The notes under the pieces: model-generated | What the model saw: only the letters and a program-made list of their open reading frames with translations | Told to the model about the DNA's origin: nothing | The model's database searches: none | In this document: positions 14,573 through 16,592 of the stretch, piece after piece | How positions within the stretch are numbered: position 1 is the stretch's first letter | Layout of the letters: every line of letters begins with the position of its first letter | Assembly (NCBI GenBank): GCA_038329965.1 | Contig: JBBQNN010000086.1 | Coordinates: 1-16,592 of the forward strand | Reading direction: 5' to 3' | Source: QHCA01 sp003244095 | Lineage (GTDB): Bacteria > Actinomycetota > Actinomycetes > Mycobacteriales > QHCA01 | DNA: 16,592 nucleotides | Position numbers and translations under genes: made by a program

Positions 14573-14621
14573 GAGGTCACCTTACGTTCGGATCGTCACC
14601 CCACAGGGTTAGGTTCGTCGC
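14573..14621. promoter_or_regulatory. 49-bp divergent promoter with two apparent leaderless -10 elements
   Basis: TAAGGT on the minus strand (14579-14584) is 6 bases from the DUF998 ATG. TAGGTT on the plus strand (14610-14615) is 6 bases from the DUF6338 GTG. Both fit TANNNT. With only 49 bp between the starts, the upstream promoter parts must overlap, so the two genes may compete for polymerase. Confidence 0.45.
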
Positions 14622-15272
14622 GTGCCGTCGACCTTCCAAGCGCTCGCCGTCCTGCTCATCGCGCTGCTGCCCGGCGCGCTCTACACGTGGGCGTTCGAGC
14701 GACAGGCAGGCGCCTGGGGGGTCAACACCTCCGACCGGTTGCTGCGCTTCGTGGGGTCCTCGGCGCTCCTGCAGGTCCTCGCCACCCCGGTGATCTACCA
14801 GCTCTACCGCACGTTCATCGTGACGGGCTGGCTGCGCGCCGGGCGGCCGCTGCCATGGTGGGTGTGGCTGCTGGTGGGCATGTTCGTGGGCGTGCCGCTG
14901 GCGCTGGGCCACATGATCGGCCGCGCGGCGCACAACCGCACGCGGTGGAGCCGGTGGTTCACCGGCGAGCATCCGGCGCCGCGGGCGTGGGACAATCTGT
15001 TCAGCACCGAGGACCTGACCGGCTGGGTGCGCCTGCGCATGAAGGCCGAGAGGGTCTGGATCCTGGGTGCCTACGGTAGTGCCGAGGACGGCTCGATGCG
15101 CAGCTACGCCGCCGGCTACCCGCACGCCCAGGACCTCTACCTCGTCGACACCGCCGAGGCCGACGCGGATGGGCAGTTCGTCACCGACGAGGCGGGCAAC
15201 GTCGTCATGCGCGGCGTCGGTGTGCTCGTGCGGTGGAAGGAGGTCGAGTATCTTGAGTTCATCGAGGCCTAG
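14622..15272 (+). CDS. DUF6338 family membrane protein
   Basis: 216 residues from GTG 14622. There are three predicted membrane segments: residues 5-24 (ALAVLLIALLPGALYTWAFE), 46-65 and 78-98. A soluble C-terminal half follows, containing PAPRAWDNLFS (118-128), VRLRMKAERVWILGAYGSAED (136-156) and VLVRWKEVEYLEF (201-213), with SH3-like strands and a cytoplasmic location expected. These match the actinobacterial DUF6338 family, whose function I do not know. No Shine-Dalgarno is visible; TAGGTT lies 6 bases upstream. A 59-residue gene follows after 15 bases with its own strong ribosome site. Confidence 0.85.
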   Translation: MPSTFQALAVLLIALLPGALYTWAFERQAGAWGVNTSDRLLRFVGSSALLQVLATPVIYQLYRTFIVTGWLRAGRPLPWWVWLLVGMFVGVPLALGHMIGRAAHNRTRWSRWFTGEHPAPRAWDNLFSTEDLTGWVRLRMKAERVWILGAYGSAEDGSMRSYAAGYPHAQDLYLVDTAEADADGQFVTDEAGNVVMRGVGVLVRWKEVEYLEFIEA

Positions 15273-15287
15273 CCGGAGGAGGCGCTG

Positions 15288-15467
15288 TTGACGAGCAGCG
15301 ACGCGAACACCAACGGCGACCGGGCCTGGCAGTTCAACGGATCACCCGACCGGCGGGGCGGCTATGCCGCCGGCGCCAAGACGCCGGCCCAGTTCAGGCG
15401 GCCACCGGCCTCGGTCATCGCACCGCCGCCCAACGGCCGGCCGGGCGGGGCAACCCACCAGCCCTAG
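15288..15467 (+). CDS. Small Pro/Gly-rich hypothetical protein (59 aa)
   Basis: Short frame starting at TTG 15288, preceded by GGAGGAGG (15275-15282) at 5 bases, one of the strongest ribosome sites in the window. It begins 15 bases after the DUF6338 stop and ends at TAG 15465-15467. The product starts MTSSDANTNGDRAWQFNGSP, has basic and Gly/Pro-rich stretches, and lacks a signal peptide or membrane segment. It probably forms an operon with DUF6338 and may be its soluble partner. The family is not recognised. Confidence 0.7.
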   Translation: MTSSDANTNGDRAWQFNGSPDRRGGYAAGAKTPAQFRRPPASVIAPPPNGRPGGATHQP

Positions 15468-15488
15468 TCCGATCGGTCTCTGCCTCAT

Positions 15489-16502
15489 CTACCGGGCGCG
15501 CACCCGCGGGTCGATGACGCCGTAGAGCAGGTCGACCACGAGGTTGGCGGCGATGATGAAGAACGCGGCGAACATCGTCACACCGAGCACCTTCGGCAGG
15601 TCGTTCTCCGTGATCGACAGCACGGCGTACTGTCCCAGCCCGGGCAGCGAAAAGGTGCTCTCGGTCAGGATCGCGCCCCCGAGCAGCAGCCCCAGGTCGA
15701 GGCCGAAGATGGTCGTGATCGGCGTCAGGGCGGCCCGCAGGCCATGGCGTAGGACGACCGTGTGCTCCGGCAAGCCCTTGGCGCGGGCCGTACGGATGTA
15801 GTCCTCACCCATGGTCTCGAGCATCCCGGAGCGGGTCAGCCGGGCGTAGGCGGCCGCGAACAGGAACGCCAGCGTGATCCACGGGAGCAACAGGTCGTAG
15901 GCCCACTCGGCCGGGTTGGCCGCGTCCATCGGGTTGGTCCCGCCGGGTGCGGCCCAGCCCAGCGTGTAACTGAAGATCGACAGGGAGAGCAGGCCGGTGA
16001 AGAAGATCGGCAACGACACACCGGCAAGCGCCACCCCCATCGCCGAGCGGTCGAACACGCTCCCGCGCTTGAGAGCCGACAGGACACCCGTCGCCACGCC
16101 CGCGAGCAGCCAGATGACGGCCGCGCCGGAGGCGAGGGACAGGGTGACCGGCAACCGGCTGAGCAGGTCGGGGAGCACGGGGGTCTGCCGCAGGAAGGAG
16201 TAGCCCAGGCACGGGGCGGCGCAGTGCACTGTGGACGGTCCGGTGTCGAAGTCCTCGCCCACGAAGATGCCTTTGACGAACCGGCCGTACTGCACGTAGA
16301 TCGGATCCGTGAAGCCGAGATGGACGGCCGTCTCGTGGATCTGCGCGGCCCCGGCACTCTTGCCGACATAGCGGGCGGCCAGGTCGTCCGGGGAGGCGCC
16401 GGCGACGCGCGGAATGACGAAGAAGATGGAGAAGGCGACCGCGCTGACGACGAACAGCATCACCACCGAGACGATCAGGCGTCGGAGGATGTAGGCCTTC
16501 AT
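15489..16502 (-). CDS. ABC transporter permease, DppB/OppB type
   Basis: 337-residue inner-membrane permease of a peptide/nickel-class ABC importer. The N-terminal helix (MKAYILRRLIVSVVMLFVVSA) is followed by an extracytoplasmic region of about 85 residues with FVIPRVAGASPDDL, LGFTDPIYVQYGRFVKGI and two cysteines (C94, C98). A BPD_transp_1 domain occupies about 115-335. The EAA loop that contacts the ATPase is EDYIRTARAKGLPEHTVVLRHGLRAAL (about 233-259). The C-terminal LTESTFSLPGLGQ is characteristic. The partner permease, ATPases and binding protein should lie further along the minus strand or upstream, but this gene ends convergent to the 59-residue gene, so they are probably 5' of it, past the window end. 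The sequence just before its ATG is poor quality, so no promoter can be read. Confidence 0.93.
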   Translation of the reverse strand: MKAYILRRLIVSVVMLFVVSAVAFSIFFVIPRVAGASPDDLAARYVGKSAGAAQIHETAVHLGFTDPIYVQYGRFVKGIFVGEDFDTGPSTVHCAAPCLGYSFLRQTPVLPDLLSRLPVTLSLASGAAVIWLLAGVATGVLSALKRGSVFDRSAMGVALAGVSLPIFFTGLLSLSIFSYTLGWAAPGGTNPMDAANPAEWAYDLLLPWITLAFLFAAAYARLTRSGMLETMGEDYIRTARAKGLPEHTVVLRHGLRAALTPITTIFGLDLGLLLGGAILTESTFSLPGLGQYAVLSITENDLPKVLGVTMFAAFFIIAANLVVDLLYGVIDPRVRAR

Positions 16503-16520
16503 CGTGGCCGGCCGGCCGGC

Positions 16521-16592
16521 CCGGGGGCCCCCCCCGGGGTTGTGGGGGGGGGGGGGGGCACCCCCCCGTAAACAACCACCGAAAAAGGGGAT
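16521..16592. other. Low-complexity homopolymer tail, probable contig-end artefact
   Basis: After GGCCGGCCGGCC the sequence becomes runs: G5, C8, G4, a G15 at 16544-16558, C7, then a short AT-containing stretch and GAAAAAGGGG. This is unlike the rest of the window and resembles low-quality read ends rather than genomic DNA. Anything upstream of the permease ATG should not be trusted. Confidence 0.75.

Overview
The window is a high-GC actinomycete chromosome segment, probably a contig end. Almost every reading frame carries G/C-rich third positions. GTG and TTG starts are common, and several genes look leaderless, with a TANNNT element 6-7 bases before the start. The gene families (selenocysteine formate dehydrogenase, actinobacterial sortase with a DUF4397 domain, DUF6338, DUF998, XRE/MmyB-like regulator) fit a filamentous actinomycete. 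Micromonosporaceae is my guess, made without a search.

Region 1 (1-4495, minus strand) is a selenoprotein operon. selA (selenocysteine synthase) is followed after 9 bases by the molybdenum formate dehydrogenase catalytic subunit. That gene is interrupted by an in-frame TGA at 2615-2617, which is read as selenocysteine. A SECIS hairpin follows the TGA at the expected distance. The enzyme runs off the left edge with only its last few residues missing.

Region 2 (4563-5539) holds two small VOC/glyoxalase-fold genes transcribed divergently. Region 3 (5545-8879) holds two divergent genes for composite membrane proteins. One carries a DUF4397 domain, two membrane segments and a complete sortase in one chain. 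The other carries a secreted vWA-like domain, one membrane segment and a cytoplasmic GNAT acetyltransferase. This pair is the least ordinary part of the window.

Region 4 (8904-10776) returns to formate and selenium: selD (selenophosphate synthetase) and fdhD (sulfurtransferase for the formate dehydrogenase cofactor). SelD supplies selenophosphate, SelA uses it to make Sec-tRNA, and the Sec residue and FdhD-sulfurated molybdopterin sit together in the formate dehydrogenase active site. selB and the Sec tRNA gene (selC) were not seen and must lie elsewhere.

Region 5 (10784-14572) contains a tandem GNAT acetyltransferase, a translationally coupled pair (dienelactone hydrolase, then a carboxymuconolactone decarboxylase-family protein), a divergent XRE-type regulator, and a DUF998 membrane protein. 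Region 6 (14622-16502) has a DUF6338 membrane protein, a 59-residue downstream gene, and an oligopeptide-type ABC permease. The last ~80 bases are homopolymer runs that look like sequencing or assembly artefact.
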